From Mesostigma viride (Eukaryota; Streptophyta; Mesostigmatophyceae; Mesostigmatales; Mesostigmataceae): a stretch of 62,500 bases of DNA. Below the pieces are notes generated by a model. It saw only the letters and a list, made by a program, of their open reading frames with translations, was not told the DNA's origin and did not search any database. Below are positions 44,342 to 54,842 of this stretch, one piece after another. The stretch's first letter is position 1, and the number at the start of each line of letters is the position of its first letter. The stretch covers positions 930,516-993,015 of the forward strand of contig RPFO01000078.1 of NCBI GenBank assembly GCA_009746045.1, read 5' to 3'. The position numbers were made by a program, and so were the translations under genes.

Positions 44342-45479
44342 TGTCACGTCCGTGATCATTTACGTCCGTGCACTCAAGAAGTTACGCGATTGCCGTAATC
44401 AGAATCGTTACGTCCGACGTTTGGTTGGTTCCGATTCAGTATAGGCCGCAGGCTTTGTTCCTTGGGCCGGTGTAGAGCGCCGCGCCGGAAAGGCCTGAAT
44501 TTCTAGAGTGACAGTCTTAGGTGACCTGACTTAGGTTCGGGCACAAGACTTTGGGGCGCAAAGCCTTGGTGGCTTGCGCAATATTCTGGTGCGTGACATT
44601 TGGCAGTTACGAATCTTTTGTATTGTCCAGACGGAATGATGTTCAGTCCATCGGACAAAGCTAGATACGCAGATCGTAGTGTGCGGTGTGCTGGCTCGCA
44701 CGTGGCTGTCGAATAGACTTGCTCTGCATTTTGCTGGCAGTCTAACTGCACGTCAGGCGGCTTGCTGGCAAATGCGACAGCGCATGGATGCCGGGATTTT
44801 TGGAGGTATTTAGGAGCACAGCAGCGGCCATGGTGGTCGTTGTTCGCTCGTTACTCTCCCTCACAACTTGGTGTTGTCGTCAAGGGGTTTAATAGTGGAA
44901 CAATCCGGAGCAGCCCCCGAGAGTGGTTGCAATGAGTAATTGTCATGAGATTGGTTGACGGAAGTGATAACTGTTTGGTTTCGTCAAGATGATGTGTGTA
45001 TTGTGGGCGAGACTCGGGACGGATCCCGGTCGTCGTTGGCCAGTGAGCCATAGCTGGGGTAAGCGGGATAGGTAGACAGGATAGGGGGCGCTAAAGGACA
45101 CTGCCAGCCGTAAGCCAAGCGGAGCAGTGTGGCGTCACCCGAGGCCTGCTAGGTTATCAAGAACCGCTTAGCCTTATTTGGACAGTGACGCACAAGTACG
45201 ACATTATACGACTAGACAACACTTGTATTCTTGTCGATGTCTTTTGAAATTAAATGTGAATGGTTTGGTTGCTTTCCAAATATATAAAGCATCATGGTTT
45301 TATTCTACACCTGGCTGGCTACGGAATTGCCTGTCATGAGGTCGGCGGCCAAGTATGTCCGTGACCTGCATCACACAGGATTTTAGGTGGCATATCACAC
45401 ACATGATTACAGCTGATAGTGGATGCATTCAAGTAGCGGTAATGATCAGTCCAGGATATAATGGCACGCAAACGCGACA
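44342..45479 (+). repeat. LTR-like unit F2, 1138 bp
   Basis: It matches F1 outside the 345-bp segment with very few differences (GGGAAGGATCCC versus GGGACGGATCCC near 45018). Confidence 0.8.
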
Positions 45480-45483
45480 CTCA

Positions 45484-47464
45484 TCAGTCTCTCGCAACTG
45501 GAATGGTGAGAGCAACCAACGGTCTTGGAACGACTCAGGTAACCCAAGACCGCGACCATCATCAAGGCTCAATGCATCACTCAGTGCCAAGGGTGAGTGA
45601 CACCTTAGACCAAGGCAATTCAGCACATCATTGATCATGCAGAGCCATGGTCCAATTACTCAACAGCTGGTAATCTCGAGACAACCAGCACGTAAGCGTA
45701 TTCATTCATCTGGCCGCCTCGGGTAAACTGGAAACAACCAGAAGGCACTGGCCAAACAGAGGTACTGTCTCTGCATGGTGAACTGGGTACCACCAACAGA
45801 CAAACTCGTTCCCAAATCTGCCACTGATTAACTGGATGCAATCAGCAGGCATACTGCCAACAATCTGCCAACGGCGTGGTCACAGGACAGTCATGGGTTA
45901 GTCACAGGAAGGGGGATGGGGCCAGCCAACCCTGTCAAGGTGTAGGGGTGAGGGCATCTCAAACCCACAAGACGACAAGGTCAGACAGGCTCCCTCCATA
46001 AGATGTTCCTGTGAGACCACACAACATGGATTAATCCTTGACAGCCATAAGGTTGCAGATTGATGTCAAGCAGCGGGTAAGGCTGACGAGGTCAACACAA
46101 AGAGAGCTCACAGCTCCTAGGTTAAGACTCTCATCAACAGTATCACAACCCATCCTAGGTACAAAAATTGTCCATTGATCCAGAACGCTGTTGTACTGTG
46201 GGCAGCTCAAGGGCGGAAGGGTCCGTCAGCATAGAGAAATACTCAAGAGCTGTAGCAAGACCCCTTGCATCATGTACAACTGAAGGTGAGTGAGTAGGCA
46301 CTCAGGGTACAGATGCCAGCATACTGTTGTACCAAATTAAAACTCTATCAGAGAGAGGCTCTCAGACAGACATGAGAGGATACCACAAAGTCCACTCATG
46401 GGAGGCAGCAAGATAGACAAAGAAATGAACAGAGGTGAGAGGTGAGAGCTTCCCAAGACAAGGATTAACAAGCAAGGAAAGATCAGAAGGGGGTCAAGAG
46501 GACAGTGACAAGGATCAATAACAAAGGCAAGCAATTGACAAGCAGTGGGGAGTTAGAGCAACAAGAGTCACCGGTAAACTCCACACTTAATGAATGCTCG
46601 TCTGCATCCCTGTTATGATAGCCACAAAACGTCCTTGACACACCCTAGCAACTCTGTTCATGATGTCCACTGCTCCAAAAGATGCACACCATTCGGCCAC
46701 TCCATAGGCCGTGCGAATACTCAAAGCTCTCATAACAGTGAGAACTGAAGAAGATGAGTACTCTAGGTATGCACACAGTCTGTATACCTGGTGCACTGGA
46801 GTCACAGACTGCACGCGGAGAGAGAGAGAGAGCTTGAAAACAGGGAATCACATGAGAAGTATGACTCCCACTATTTCTGACCATATGAACTTCATCAGTT
46901 GTCAGCAGACAGCTAACAAGAAAGGCTTACATGCAGAGAAAGCCCAAGTGATTGAAGTCCAGGTCACTGAGGAAAAAGCAAAATAAGTAAAGCTCAGCCA
47001 TGGCGTACTGGCACAGCATATATCCTCGGGCAAGCTCTAATACCACTGCAAACAACCAAAACCACGTGGGGATTCTGGTATATCCAACACTGGGACAGAT
47101 GCTAGTGACTGCTTTCATGACTGAAAAACAACTGTCACGCATCTATCAACCAACTGTACATCTTTCCATAATAAGGCAACCAGGGGCAACTGTATAGACG
47201 TCATCCATGATAAGCACAACGTCTACACCATCCCAATGGCCACAAGAAAGATGCAAACCTGAGTGACTGACGCAAGAGTTAGGCACTTGGAATCTACAGG
47301 CAGCCCTGGCAGGGTTAGGAGAGAAGCAAATTATTTTCTCCCAACAGGCAGCCCAAAACTGGTACAGAAAATACCGGCAGCCTTGGCAGGGTTAGGAGAC
47401 AAACAAACTAAATTCTCCCAACAGGCGACCTAAAACTAGAACTAAACAGTACAGGCAACCTTGG
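45484..47464 (-). other. Element D interior between F and E
   Basis: About 2 kb without a recognised protein in either direction. From 47299 there is a degenerate tandem repeat of about 78 bp (units at 47299, 47377 and 47454) with GGCAG...TTCTCCCAACAGG. Element E is inserted in the third unit, whose right half is found at 52841 onward. Confidence 0.6.
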
Positions 47465-47469
47465 CAGGG

Positions 47470-47536
47470 AGTTGTGAGGGTAAGAATGCCACGAATTCCG
47501 CCATGGTTCTTGCAGGAAGTTGCCTTTATTAATAGA
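47470..47536 (-). repeat. Truncated 3' LTR of element E
   Basis: About 66 bp (AGTTGTGAGGGTAAGAATGC...) identical to the left end of the right LTR at 52226. On the minus strand it contains AATAAA, a possible polyadenylation signal. Confidence 0.85.
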
Positions 47537-50214
47537 AGAAACAGACAGGGGTCTACAGGAGAGACCTTCAAGTTGCAATGCTCCTTCAGGAAACGGTTGA
47601 GAGTCTCCCTCCAGATTATTGGACTTGACCTCAGGCCCTCCAGGCCCTTGAGGATTTTAAGGAACTCCGTGTGGATGTCCCTTTTCCATACAGCAGGCAC
47701 CCTAACATAGAAAGGCGTCTTGCCCTCCCACTTTTCCTGTGCCACATCTGCATCACCCTCCAGAAATGCCCTCTTGAAGTCTATCACCACTGAGCCATAG
47801 TCCAAGCCCTTGTTGAGAAGGCCTAGAAAGACACACAGCAGCAGCCTCCAAGTATCATGCAGCATGCCAGGGGTATACAACTCCTCAGCAGTGCACTCAC
47901 CAGTACCCTTGAACTCATTCAGCACTGGCCTGACATGTGGTACCTTGACCCCGTCCACCTCCTTCATCTTGATGACAAACTTGAGCTTGAGTAGACGTCG
48001 TGCAGGAGGCAGGTCATTGACAGGTTCCACGCATTTCTTGGAGATCCAGTCCTCCCCAGATTTAATGAGACCCAGTGTGACCTGGGGACACATAATGGGA
48101 GAGGACATGAGCTTCACCAGGCCTTGGTAGTTGATAGGGCTGTGTCCAGCAAGTGAGTGAGGACCAATGCCCAAACTGCTTGGATGACTAGCAGCTGGCA
48201 GTATGAGGTCATCAACCAAGGGCTCCTGCCCCTGGCACACTTGCACACGCTTAACCGTCCTGGTTACTGCACGTGATAGGTGAGTGGTCCTGAAATTAAT
48301 CAGTGGGACCTGACCAGCCCCTTCCTTAGTCAGGAGAGAGGACGTGATCACTACCCCATCCTGGCATAGGAAATTCTGCCCCAGAAGAGCAGGTCCTTGA
48401 TAGCCCTCCAAGACACAAAAAGCAGTGTCCTGTCCAAGGATAGGAATGAATACCTCACCCAGTACCTTCACGTGTACCCCGCCACTGAAGTCAGACACAA
48501 ACTGATAGCTGGGTTCAGACATGCTGTACCCTGCTGCAGCCCTGGTCCCAATAATGGAGACCTGAGAATTAGTGTCTACCTCTAAGGCAGTGTCCAGCCC
48601 CAGATTGCCATGCCACCTGAGCTTGGCTACCTTGGGCTGCTTCTTGGCCCTTTGTAGAGCCCCAATCAATCCAGCCAAACTTGTCCCCCTGGGCTTGGTT
48701 AGTGCCTTGGGCTTGACAGTTGACTCCCCAGCTGTTGACCTTGCAGCCTGTTCAACAAGTACCTCTGCAACCTGGCCAGGGCTGACAGATTCCCCTGCAA
48801 CAGATGTGGTCGTTGCGTCAGTGATGTCACCTGGGACCTGAAAATCCTGCAGATCCTGTGAGCCTTGTGCCTGACTGCCCTCATTCATCAGGTTAGGCTT
48901 GACATATGACCAACTCAGCCGGTGTACATGCTTTGGTTCGTCCTCCATGCTGACCAAGCATGCGTGGCTAGCTTCATCAACCTGGGTAACCACCCCAGGA
49001 CTCCAGCTACCACGTTTGCCATAAAGGCTAGGTTCCTTCCAAGCTAGGACCTTCTGACCCACTTGTGGCTCCAGCATCTTCCAACCCCGGTCCTTCTCCC
49101 TCAGCTTGGCAAAGGTGACATGTGCAGCATGTTTCCAGCCCTCCAGCACATGTGGTGGGCACAGGCCATGATATAGACCCATTGGGCTGACAGCAACTCC
49201 ATCATAGTAGAAGTTAACCCTGCTGTTCAGCTGCTGCTCCACGTTCCTCAGCCATGCACTCCTGACAAGTGCAGGTGCAGACAAGGGTACCCAGTCTTCA
49301 GAGATGATCAATTTCTTGACCTCCTGGATTGCCCTCTCGATAGCACCCTGCTGCCCATGAGCCTCCCTAGGTGTAACCAGCAACTCAGGAAGGGTAGGAT
49401 CACCCTTGAGATGCTGAAACTGCATGTCCACCTGGATCCTTGTGGTAGGAAACTTGGCTCTTACATTCTGCAGGGCAGCCAGCAAGTACCTGTTCTTCAT
49501 AGAAGGTAAATGCTCCAGCACCTTGTATTTCGTGTACCTGTCCACGCACACCAACAGTTGCATGCCCCTGATGTGTTGGATATCACACTGCAGATCACCA
49601 ATGCTCTGAGGTAGAGCTTTGGCATGTGATTTCCTGGGCTTGTTGGAGGACAACTGGCACTTACACCGTGAGGCAGCTTGCTGACACGCCTTAAGAAGGG
49701 GTGCCCTGCCCATACGGAAGGCAAAGTTGTTTGACAGAGAAGTGGCATGCCCAAACATGTTGTGGATTCGGGCACCCAACTCCTGGTACACAGAGGAAGC
49801 AGTCCCTGGCACAGTCAGGACTGTGCTGTCAGGTTGTCCAGCATCACCATGCTGACTTCCATCCTGTTCTGACTCAGAGCCTGAGTCACCCTGCTCATGC
49901 CCAACACCTGGACCGCCAGCAGGGACCACATGCATACCACCAGAGGCCTTCACACCCCTCTGTGGTTGTACATTGGTTTCTCTCAAAATGAGAGGTCCAC
50001 CCTCGTGCCCAGCACGAGGATGCATAGGGTCAGACATACTTACAGCTGCATCAGCTGTCAAGGACGTCTTCATAGGAACCTGTACCTCTCCAGGTGACCT
50101 GGGGCCACACTGAACCTGGAGATCACCCTCTTGTTGCCCAGATATAAAATCTGCATTGGAGCACCTGGCCTCCCCCTTGGGTGAATTAAGGTGTGTAGGG
50201 GTTGCCTCAGACAG
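47537..50214 (-). CDS. pol: pol of element E: integrase, retropepsin-like domain, RT (truncated)
   Basis: The frame is open from just after the gag UGA to the deletion junction. Counting from the first ATG (50073): an integrase zinc finger with H103/H109 and C130, C137, C139; integrase core with D164 (LQCD), D216 (IQVD) and E246 (GAIERAIQEVKK), the last pair only 29 residues apart; an SH3-like tail (GQKVLAWKEPSLYGKRGSW). Then a retropepsin-like domain at residues 495-580 with VDTNSQVSII and PALLGQNFL, then RT from about 695 (LKFVIKMK, RPVLNEFKG, catalytic D in VIDFKRAFLEGD at 765, GLRSSPIIWRETL). In ordinary copia elements the protease precedes the integrase. The RT stops before its DD box because of the deletion. 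Confidence 0.9.
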
Positions 50215-50217
50215 TCA
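50215..50217 (-). promoter_or_regulatory. In-frame UGA between gag and pol, candidate readthrough stop
   Basis: gag and pol of element E are in the same frame with this single stop between them. The base after UGA is C, the leakiest context known for UGA. A mutation creating the stop is the alternative. Confidence 0.5.
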
Positions 50218-51330
50218 CTGCTCCTTGTTGTCTTCTTGCTGACTGCCCTTTGAAGGCTGGCCTGCCTGGGACTTGTTGTTGTTCTTCTTGTTGTTGTTGT
50301 TATTCTTGTTGCTGCCCTGGCCCTGGGACTTCTTGAAGCTGGGACACTCCTTCTTGATGTGCCCCCACCCCTTGCACAGGTAGCATTGTATCTTGGACTT
50401 GCCCTGGCCACTGCCCCCATTGTCAGACGCGTTGCCCTGCTTGGGCTGACCACCCACCCGCCTGAACACCGACTTGGAGTGTGACCTCCTGTCAGAATCA
50501 GGTGAATGATCTCCCTTGCGCTTGTGATGGTTGCCCCTACGCCCTCCTTGGCTTCGGTCAGCCTCAGACGTCTTGGAGCCACCCTGGGTACGCCCGCCTG
50601 CCTGGGTAGCCTTCACTGCTGGCACTCCACCCTCAAACAGCTCCTCTGCCTCGAGAGCTTGTTTAATGATGACCTTGTAGGCCTTCAGGGTAGAGTGTGG
50701 GGCACACATGACTTTTAAGGAGCCACGTGTCGCCTTATCCAGCCCAGAAACCTTGAGCCAGTTGGTTAGGGCTATGTTATCAGCGACATTAAAGCCGTGA
50801 GCCCTGCCCTCCTCAACCATCTTACAATAGTTGAGAAAGTTCTGGATCAGGTCCCCCTTGACCTCCCACCCTTGGTACTTGTCCTGCCAATGGATGCCGA
50901 CCTTCTTTCGTTGGTCCTCCAGCAGCTCCTTCAGCTCAGCCACGTACAGTGCCCAGGCCTTATTGGCCTTTTTGCACTCCCTGGTTAGGTCCTTAATCTG
51001 GTCAGTACACTTGCCAAAAGTGCTACTGCCTATCCAGATTTGATAGTAATTTGTACCACCGTACAAGCTAGGGAACCCTTCCAATCCCTCCACAAACTCT
51101 TCAGCCTGCTTAGGCTTGGAGTCTGAGGTTACAGGCTGCAACTGATTGACAATTAAAAGACCCTGTGTGGTAAGATCAAAGCCATGAATAGCTTGTGCAT
51201 TATTATTATTGTGAGGAAGGTTGGTAATCTCTCCGGTAAGCCCCACGTCATCTACGTGAGCGGTTCCACTACCAGCACCCCCATTATTATTCCCACTGGC
51301 TGGACCCTTGCTACGGCGTCCCTCAGCCAT
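50215..51330 (-). CDS. gag: gag of element E with zinc knuckle
   Basis: 371 residues with an asparagine-rich N-terminus, a copia-type capsid core (residues about 85-240) and the CCHC knuckle CYLCKGWGHIKKEC near residue 322, followed by an Asn/Lys-rich tail. It ends in UGA (50215-50217, context CAG TGA CTG). The same frame stays open from that stop through the pol start, so pol would be reached by reading through one UGA. The product packages element RNA. Confidence 0.9.
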   Translation of the reverse strand: MAEGRRSKGPASGNNNGGAGSGTAHVDDVGLTGEITNLPHNNNNAQAIHGFDLTTQGLLIVNQLQPVTSDSKPKQAEEFVEGLEGFPSLYGGTNYYQIWIGSSTFGKCTDQIKDLTRECKKANKAWALYVAELKELLEDQRKKVGIHWQDKYQGWEVKGDLIQNFLNYCKMVEEGRAHGFNVADNIALTNWLKVSGLDKATRGSLKVMCAPHSTLKAYKVIIKQALEAEELFEGGVPAVKATQAGGRTQGGSKTSEADRSQGGRRGNHHKRKGDHSPDSDRRSHSKSVFRRVGGQPKQGNASDNGGSGQGKSKIQCYLCKGWGHIKKECPSFKKSQGQGSNKNNNNNKKNNNKSQAGQPSKGSQQEDNKEQ

Positions 51331-51498
51331 CCTGCACTACCAGCTATTCAAAGAACACCTTAACAAAGCAGCAGAAAATATGTACAAAATTTTTGTGTCG
51401 CCACTGCCGCCTGCGCCGGTGTCGCTGCCGCCCCGCGAATTGCCGCCGAAATTCGACAAAAAAATGTCGACAAGTACTGCAGAAGAAAATTAGGCCGA

Positions 51499-52201
51499 CT
51501 AGTAGTCAAGGCCCCTGAAGTCGCAGTACGTGTATACGAACTCACGATCCTCCATATCCAGCTCCGGACCTGCACCGGTATGAATTAAAACCGGCGTGCT
51601 CCCCGCCGCGTAAGTTGCGACGCGCCGACGCGCGACGAGGCGCAGAGGATGTGTAAAGATCGTCAATAATTCCCACCCCGCGGGAATCCACTCTCGCACA
51701 GAGGCGAGAAATGCCACCAGGTTAATTAAAACCTGGCGCTCACGACTGCGTACGCCGCGAGTGAGCAGCGATAGCGCGAGATCCTGAAACAAATTTGTTG
51801 ACACCGCCGGCGCGCCCCCCGTGCGAAGCGATGCCCAGTTTTGCAGGTTTCTCTGGTAACCGGTGAGTGAAGAGAGGACGTTGTCCAACTCCTCAATGGC
51901 AGTCGTGACTTCGGTCACCGACCGCAAACCTCCCCGCACCTGGACCGTAAATGTCGATAAAATGTTTCGATCTGGTCCAAAATGCGCGAGCCGGCACCAG
52001 TGCTGGCAAATCGGGGTCCTCGGGGTTATCCCCGAGCAATGCGTGAGCTGCACGCTGCTGACGATGAAGCTCGTCGAGCGAAACTGTAACTTCGTCGAGC
52101 AATTGTTGCCACGACGGCACAGTTGGTCTTGACGAAGAACCAGCCGGCGGAGCGGCTATTTCCTCATCGTCCGGAATCCGAAATTCTTCCGAATTTGGCA
52201 T
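51499..52201 (-). CDS. Extra ORF between LTR and gag in element E (one frame break)
   Basis: Unrecognised. The ATG at 52201 is 24 nt inside the LTR edge. The first frame (52201-51893) begins MPNSEEFRIPDDEEIAAPPA and has a helical LLDEVTVSLDELHRQQRAAH stretch. A second frame, overlapping from 52053, continues with VTTAIEELDNVLSSLTGYQR and ends at 51499 with REFVYTYCDFRGLDY. Joined by one frame change it would be about 230 residues, acidic and mainly helical. Copia elements do not normally carry a gene before gag. It could be a diverged additional gag-like protein or an acquired gene. Confidence 0.5.
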
Positions 52202-52225
52202 CTTTTTGACAGAGCGTGTAATACG

Positions 52226-52840
52226 AGTTGTGAGGGTAAGAATGCCACGAATTCCGCCATGGTTCTTGCAGGAAGTTGCCTTTATTAATAATCAGGAAAC
52301 ACAGACGTAAGTCACGTCACTTCCAAGACTGCACGCAGCACAGACGACAGGGTCGCAGTGCCAAGAGAACGTGCACGCAAGAACTAGCGTCCCGGTGTGA
52401 CCAAGTCACTCATATAGCTTGCTAGGGACGCGTCCAAGTATTCAGCTGCACTGTCACAGCTGAACTGTCAATCAATTGATTACACAGACTCTGGCACGCC
52501 TTTGGCGCGCAGATCTATCAATTGTCCATACGGCTAGTCCTGTGGACCTATCCGTACACTAGTCAGCATCAATTGTCTCATAGGTCCTGGCGCGCTACAG
52601 CGCCTACCTATCAATTGACCATCAAGTCCTGTACAAGTCCTGTCAACGTCCTGCGGACTATCAAAGTGACACTTGTACATCCTGTGTCCGTACGCGCCCA
52701 CAGTGGCGCGCCGGGTACTGTCGGCACAGCCTAGGAAACGTCATAACTTTTACGTTCCTTAACCAAATGAGGCGTTCAAGGTGCCGTTGGAAAGAGCGTA
52801 ACAATCTCTATCCATCTAACGTAAATCCTTTACGTTAACT
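52226..52840 (-). repeat. 5' LTR of element E, 615 bp
   Basis: It is defined by the 66-bp match at its left end with 47470 and by the TSD CAGGG at its right end. The ends are inverted AGTT/AACT. No TGG-type primer site follows it. The next bases on the minus strand are CGTATTACACGCTC. Confidence 0.75.
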
Positions 52841-52845
52841 CAGGG

Positions 52846-54822
52846 TCAGGAGACAAACAAACTGTTTCTCCCAACAGGTGGCCTATAATACTATATAATA
52901 CTGTATGGCCTAAATCAGGTGACAGGGAGACTGTTAGTGGCTCCCCTAAGCAGCAGGTCTTAACCAAGACACAGGGTGACAAGAGTCAACACGTCACAGC
53001 CCACGTGTCTAGGACAAGCCAGCTATAAAACTATGACTACAGCAGGTTGCTAAAAGGCACTATTGCCAACCTGAGTCATCAAGGGCAGACGTAAAGTACG
53101 TCCTATGCAGCCAACTTGATGACCATACTCCTTATGGGACCCAGTGAACAAGCATCCTTTCTACTAAAAAAAGAAGAAAAGGAAAGACTTGACACTGCCC
53201 ATTACAATGTTCTCAGCAGTGAACAAAATAGCTAGTTCACGCAATCAAGGCACCTATGTGTGCAAGATCAGAGAACATGGCAGGGATGCACCCAAGGAGG
53301 CACTGCAGAAGCATGCACTCAAAAGAGGCACCGCAGTAGCTACCTACAGCTGCAAGATGTCTATGCAACTGAAGAGGTGCACGTCATACTATCTATAGAG
53401 TGCAGTACTCTATCACATCTACAGAGGCAAGCCAAGCCATAGATGCAATAGAGCACACCATCCATAGATAATACAAGTGCCCGTGACTACCCAGGACAGG
53501 GGTACAAGTTTCAGCCTGCACCAAGAAATAACATTGAATGCTGGCTGACCCAAGTCCTGGTTGTATTCTAAATAAACTACTGACTATCAAACCCATCCTG
53601 GAATAGATAGCCTTTCTATTCTAACTATAGCTGTGTGCTGGTACGTGCCAGAACCATGCACAAGGTGTCTGGTCAGATCCACACCCTCCCAGAAAATTTT
53701 TACGGTGGGTGAGACCCTACAATGTACCAGATACACTACTAGAGGGCAGTGACAGGCACCAATCAAAACATTTACTCCACGCAAGCCTATGGTGAGTGCT
53801 AAAAGCTCAGACTCACACAGCAATGCTAAAACAGCATCACAGGCATGGAATAATGGAATGATGGGAACTAGGTTGTTCTCCTCCCACCCTATGGGGGAAG
53901 AAGCCAGCACTCCCTAACTAGGCACGCAGGTGTTAGGCACAACACCGTCAAGGTGTCAGCAGTATTACAGCACACCTTAAGAGACATGGGACTGTCACCC
54001 TTTTTACAAGCCATGACTAGAACAGGGAAAAGACCTTCCTCCAAACTGCTTACAGGACTGGGTCTTCTCCATTCTAGCATCATGGTGGTGAACAGAAAGA
54101 AAAATGTCTCATCCCCTAGGCATCTCTTCTGCAACCAAAAGAGATCACCAGGTGCCCACCTGCTTTTCAAGATGTTGGCCTAGCAGATGCCGTTGCAGCA
54201 GACGACGCTGTCGCCACAACCAGAAGTCGCTGCTACAGCCAAACGTCGGCGCTAGAGCGAAAGGTTGTTGCCGAAACATGAAGATGTTGTCACTAAAACT
54301 GGCAGAAGTAGTCGTTGAAAAAGAAGGCATTGGCACGACTGGAAGAACTCGTTACCACCACCACACTGTGTCGGCTGATTGTTGTTGTCGTGTAGAGCTC
54401 GTTGCCGTTTCAGCGGGTCGGGCAGATTGACGCCGTGTCGAATAGGCGACAGCGGCAGAATCACTTGAGTTGGCTGGTCTGATGCGTTAGCTTGGGCTCA
54501 GGAAAATGTGGTCTGGCTCGGCTTGTTCGTGAGAACGTCCCATGCCAGACGCCTAGCCTATTCCGCAACACAGACTGCGAAAAGAAATGCGCTGCCCAGT
54601 GAAGAATGCACTCTATACAGTTCAGCAGGGTTAGTGAAACCGCCAGGTGACTGGCCGCTGAGCTAGATAGAAAGCTTTCTTCTAAATGTCTCAACCAGGA
54701 CGAATGCTATCGTTCTTGTTCTTCCCTCGGTAGAAAAAAAGTTGGTAGGCGGAAATGGTTGGTGTATACTGAAAGAGTCAGTACACGGAAACTCGTCCCA
54801 TGCTTTGATAAGTCTGTTCAGA
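52846..54822 (-). other. Element D interior, 5' part
   Basis: About 2 kb, mostly without coding signal. At 53587-53910 the minus strand has a frame whose CESELLALTIGLRGVNVL and PTVKIF...GTYQHTAIVR phrases faintly resemble copia RNase H (E-x-E..AL; PT..I; RTKHI..R), perhaps a decayed remnant. Confidence 0.4.
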
Positions 54823-54841
54823 GGTCAAACCTCCGATACCA
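54823..54841 (-). promoter_or_regulatory. tRNA primer-binding site of element D
   Basis: The minus strand reads TGGTATCGGAGGTTTGACC one base after the 5' LTR. TGGTATC is the pattern of sites that pair with plant-type initiator methionine tRNA (TGGTATCAGAGC), with differences further in. Confidence 0.75.
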
Positions 54842-54842
54842 A

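Larger units (their letters stand above)
42857..45479 (+). mobile_element. Tandem LTR pair F
   Basis: Two long direct repeats, 42857-44339 and 44342-45479, begin TGTCACGTCC and end CGCGACA. They are separated by only GC, making the perfect palindrome GACAGCTGTC at the junction. The left copy has 345 bp more (about 43903-44247). CTCA flanks both sides (42853-42856 and 45480-45483; ACTCA if a shared A is counted). Internal phrases such as GTTACGTCCGAC and GGCCGG...GCGCCGCGCC recall the LTRs of B, so I read it as an LTR dimer with no internal region. Confidence 0.75.
47470..52840 (-). mobile_element. Copia-like element E with integrase-protease-RT order
   Basis: 5.4 kb on the minus strand, flanked by CAGGG (47465-47469 and 52841-52845). 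The right LTR is 52226-52840, with ends AGTT...AACT rather than TG...CA. At the left only the last 66 bp of the second LTR remain, fused to truncated pol, so RT end, RNase H and most of the 3' LTR are deleted. From the 5' end: LTR, extra ORF, gag with zinc knuckle, in-frame UGA, integrase, protease-like domain, RT. It is non-functional but shows an unusual architecture. Confidence 0.85.

Noticed and set aside
42857-45479. F as a tandem DNA transposon
   Set aside because: Terminal inverted repeats are only a few bases, whereas the sequence start and internal phrases resemble the gypsy LTRs in this window. It is kept as an LTR pair with moderate confidence.
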